Source: an uncultured Rhodospira sp. (GTDB taxonomy: Bacteria > Pseudomonadota > Alphaproteobacteria > Rhodospirillales > Rhodospirillaceae). From it: 64,000 nucleotides of DNA. Location of the stretch: contig NZ_CAKZOT010000091.1 in assembly GCF_937138205.1 (NCBI RefSeq), positions 29,621 to 93,620 on the forward strand. The letters are read 5' to 3'. A program made the position numbers and the translations under genes. Under the pieces are notes generated by a model, which ran no database searches, was not told where the DNA came from, and saw nothing but the letters and a program-made list of their open reading frames with translations. Below are positions 62,657 to 64,000 of this stretch, piece after piece. The stretch's first letter is position 1, and every line of letters starts with the position of its first letter.

Positions 62657-63140
62657 CGGGAGACGTTCAAGAGAGGCATCATATGTCAGGATTGTATGTA
62701 GGCCGTGCGTCTCTCGTCCGGAGTGCCCTGCTCCATCGGCAGGGCAATCGGGTGAACGACGAAAGGATGCGCGAAAACCCGCATGAGAAGCTTATTGGCG
62801 ATCAGGACACGCAAGGCGTCATTGCGAGGAGCGAAGCGACGAAGCAATCCAGGGCGAATACATCATGAACAAGCCCTGGATTGCTTCGCCGGCGTCTAAA
62901 GACGCCGGCTCGCGATGACGGTTTTTGTGCGGGCCTCTGGCCAAGGTTTCCGTCTCGGCGTTGGGATCCTCCTTCACCCGATTGCCCTGGCCCCTTCGGT
63001 CCCGCCACTTGACGTGCCACCCAGAAAGGGTGCCAATGGGGCACCCATTGAGGGTGCCGCGCGCGACCGCACGTCAGCGGCGACGCCGTGTCGTTCGATG
63101 GGGTACGATCCGTTCACGGGATTGTAACGCCGGGGTCGTC
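62634..63140. other. Intergenic region dominated by a MITE copy
   Basis: A 507-bp divergent gap. The MITE at 62740-62989 fills half of it. Between 63000 and 63060 there are two short GGGTGCC/GGGGCACC-type inverted motifs. The promoter of the reductase gene should lie after the element, near 63060-63120, but no clear match was seen. Confidence 0.5.
62740..62989 (+). mobile_element. MITE-like element, copy 3 (250 bp)
   Basis: Perfect 17-bp terminal inverted repeats (CAGGGCAATCGGGTGAA) bound the element. Flanks GCTCCATCGG (62730-62739) and GCCCCTTCGG (62990-62999) agree at 8 of 10 positions, a probable decayed target duplication. The inner palindrome lies at 62818-62919. The right arm is nearly identical to copy 2, the left arm closer to copy 1 (GCGAAAACCCGCATGAG). 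Confidence 0.88.
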
Positions 63141-63695
63141 ATGGGTGCCATGGTCCGCCTGTACAGTGCCGTCAGTCTCGACGGCTTCATCGCCACCCCG
63201 GAGGGCGGCGTTGAATGGCTGGCGCCGTTCGACGACCAGGACCTCGGCTACGCGGACTTCTACGCCCGCGTGGGCCTGCTGGTGATGGGGCGGGCGACGT
63301 ATGAACAGACCCTGTCTTTCGGACCGTGGCCCTATACAGACAAGCCGTGCTGGGTTCTGACCAGCCGGCCGCTGGACGGAGACATCCCAAACGGCGTCGC
63401 GCGCTGGCAGGGGGACATCCCGGGCCTCATGAGACGCGCGCGCGAGCACGACGACGGCGACACCTGGGTCGTGGGCGGCGCGCGCACGATCGCCCTGTTC
63501 CTGACGCATGGTCGGGTGGACCAGATCGACATGTTCGTCGTGCCGACCTGGCTGGGCCAGGGCCTGCCGCTGTTCCCGGAGGTGGCGCCGCGCCTGTTGC
63601 CCACCCTGGTCCGCAGCCAGCAGTATGCCGGCGGGGTGGTGCAACTGACCTATCGCACGCGGTCCCCGTTCGACGTGATTCCGGCGTCGGGTTGA
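63141..63695 (+). CDS. DHFR/RibD C-terminal-like reductase
   Basis: A 184-residue protein of the bacterial dihydrofolate reductase-like (RibD-C) family. It opens VRLYSAVSLDGFIATPEGGV, has VMGRATYEQTLSFG near 56-69, PCWVLTSRPLDG, and the NADPH-binding WVVGGARTIALFL near 114-126. Such YyaP/YwjB-like proteins are usually uncharacterised NADPH-dependent reductases. A second in-frame ATG at 63150 is an alternative start. Confidence 0.85.
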   Translation: MGAMVRLYSAVSLDGFIATPEGGVEWLAPFDDQDLGYADFYARVGLLVMGRATYEQTLSFGPWPYTDKPCWVLTSRPLDGDIPNGVARWQGDIPGLMRRAREHDDGDTWVVGGARTIALFLTHGRVDQIDMFVVPTWLGQGLPLFPEVAPRLLPTLVRSQQYAGGVVQLTYRTRSPFDVIPASG

Positions 63696-64000
63696 GCGCG
63701 TATCCGGGTGCGATGTTCGGATGCGGGCACGCGCCGTGATCCGGGAGCGGGGTGATTGGTTCGCCTCACAGGGCTGAAGAGCGACTCTTCATCCCGTCAT
63801 TGCGAGGAGCGTCGCGACGAAGCAATCCAGGGCAAGTATTGGTGTTGTACGGTCTGGATTGTTTCACCCTCGTCTTGCGTCGAGGGTTCGCCATGACGAG
63901 TCATGATCCTGTTCGCAGCCGTCGTAGGGTGCGTCTGGAGGCGGAGAAGCCGCCGACGACGCACCGGATGGCCGCGACGGCCGCGAGGCGGTGCGTCGCC
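63696..64000. other. Intergenic region with repeats up to the window edge
   Basis: This 305-bp end region holds a solo MITE-core palindrome at 63796-63897 and another inverted motif, GGTGCGTC (63928-63935) with GACGCACC (63958-63965), with a further GGTGCGTC at 63990-63997. No gene is visible. Confidence 0.5.
63796..63897 (+). repeat. Solo copy of the MITE inner palindrome
   Basis: A 102-bp inverted repeat with GTCATTGCGAGGAGCGTCGC on the left and GGATTG...GGTTCGCCATGAC on the right. It has the same length as the cores of MITE copies 2 and 3 but without flanking terminal repeats. Confidence 0.75.

Noticed and set aside
62683..62868. 61-codon plus-strand frame with a plausible ribosome binding site
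   Set aside because: Most of it is MITE sequence; similar frames appear in the other MITE copies only as by-products of the repeat.
61983..63897. Regularly sized palindromes considered as a CRISPR array
   Set aside because: The repeats are long inverted repeats hundreds of bases apart without spacer periodicity or cas genes.

Overview
The window is GC-rich, densely packed DNA from an alphaproteobacterium, most likely a photosynthetic or facultatively autotrophic member of the Rhodospirillales. This rests on several alphaproteobacterial signatures: the general stress response pair nepR-ecfG with four EcfG-type promoters, Hsp20 followed by DUF1150, the hisHAFE order, a Tim44-like protein, and a Calvin-cycle cluster (glpX/cbbF, prk/cbbP, tkt/cbbT) together with an RquA-like rhodoquinone biosynthesis enzyme. 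The genus cannot be fixed from the sequence alone. It looks chromosomal: no phage, plasmid replication or CRISPR genes are visible.  Layout. 0-7 kb: lptG (9 codons only) and lptF, a 250-bp MITE-like element, hsp20-DUF1150, a small orphan gene, a LuxR-type regulator and hisHAFE. 7-16 kb: a lipoprotein trypsin-like protease, a dipeptide/oligopeptide ABC importer without a binding protein, and two peptidoglycan enzymes (MepA, L,D-transpeptidase). 15.9-17.8 kb: a small patch of toxin-antitoxin genes and relics (truncated HepT with MntA, DUF4258/DUF2283, tiny membrane proteins, a HicB tail), bracketed by two copies of one dispersed repeat. 17.8-29 kb: a TPR protein, a Coq10/RatA protein, RquA, a 967-residue coiled-coil membrane protein, an L2HGDH-type FAD enzyme, a GH114-like secreted protein, a glycosyltransferase pseudogene, MltA and a Tim44-like protein. 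29-35 kb: fxsA, hslO, a lipoprotein, an acyl-ACP thioesterase, then a four-gene chain with 4-bp overlaps in which a complete HEPN/MNT pair is coupled to a Wzm/Wzt polysaccharide exporter. 35-45 kb: a second LuxR-type regulator, GT4 and GH63-like carbohydrate enzymes, then a general-stress block (HPF-cold-shock fusion, CBS protein, fumC, psiE, nepR, ecfG). 45-51 kb: the Calvin-cycle operon behind an atypical response regulator, and a glyoxalase I. 51-62 kb: a type I secretion locus (two ABC subunits, HlyD-type adaptor, small protein, 1318-residue acidic RTX/DUF4114 substrate). 62-64 kb: an XRE regulator, a third MITE copy, a DHFR/RibD-like reductase and further repeats.  How it fits together. 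The stress block is the most coherent regulatory unit: GGAAC-N16/17-CGTT promoters precede hpf, the CBS gene, psiE and nepR-ecfG itself, so EcfG probably autoregulates and drives its neighbours. The rquA, fumC and Calvin genes suggest redox-flexible carbon metabolism. The main novelties are (1) a three-copy MITE family with 17-bp terminal inverted repeats and 10-bp target duplications (one perfect, two 8/10), carrying a palindrome that also occurs alone; (2) the HEPN/MNT pair coupled to a polysaccharide exporter; (3) a type I exporter in which both ABC subunits have non-canonical signature loops; (4) a pseudo-receiver regulator ahead of the Calvin genes.
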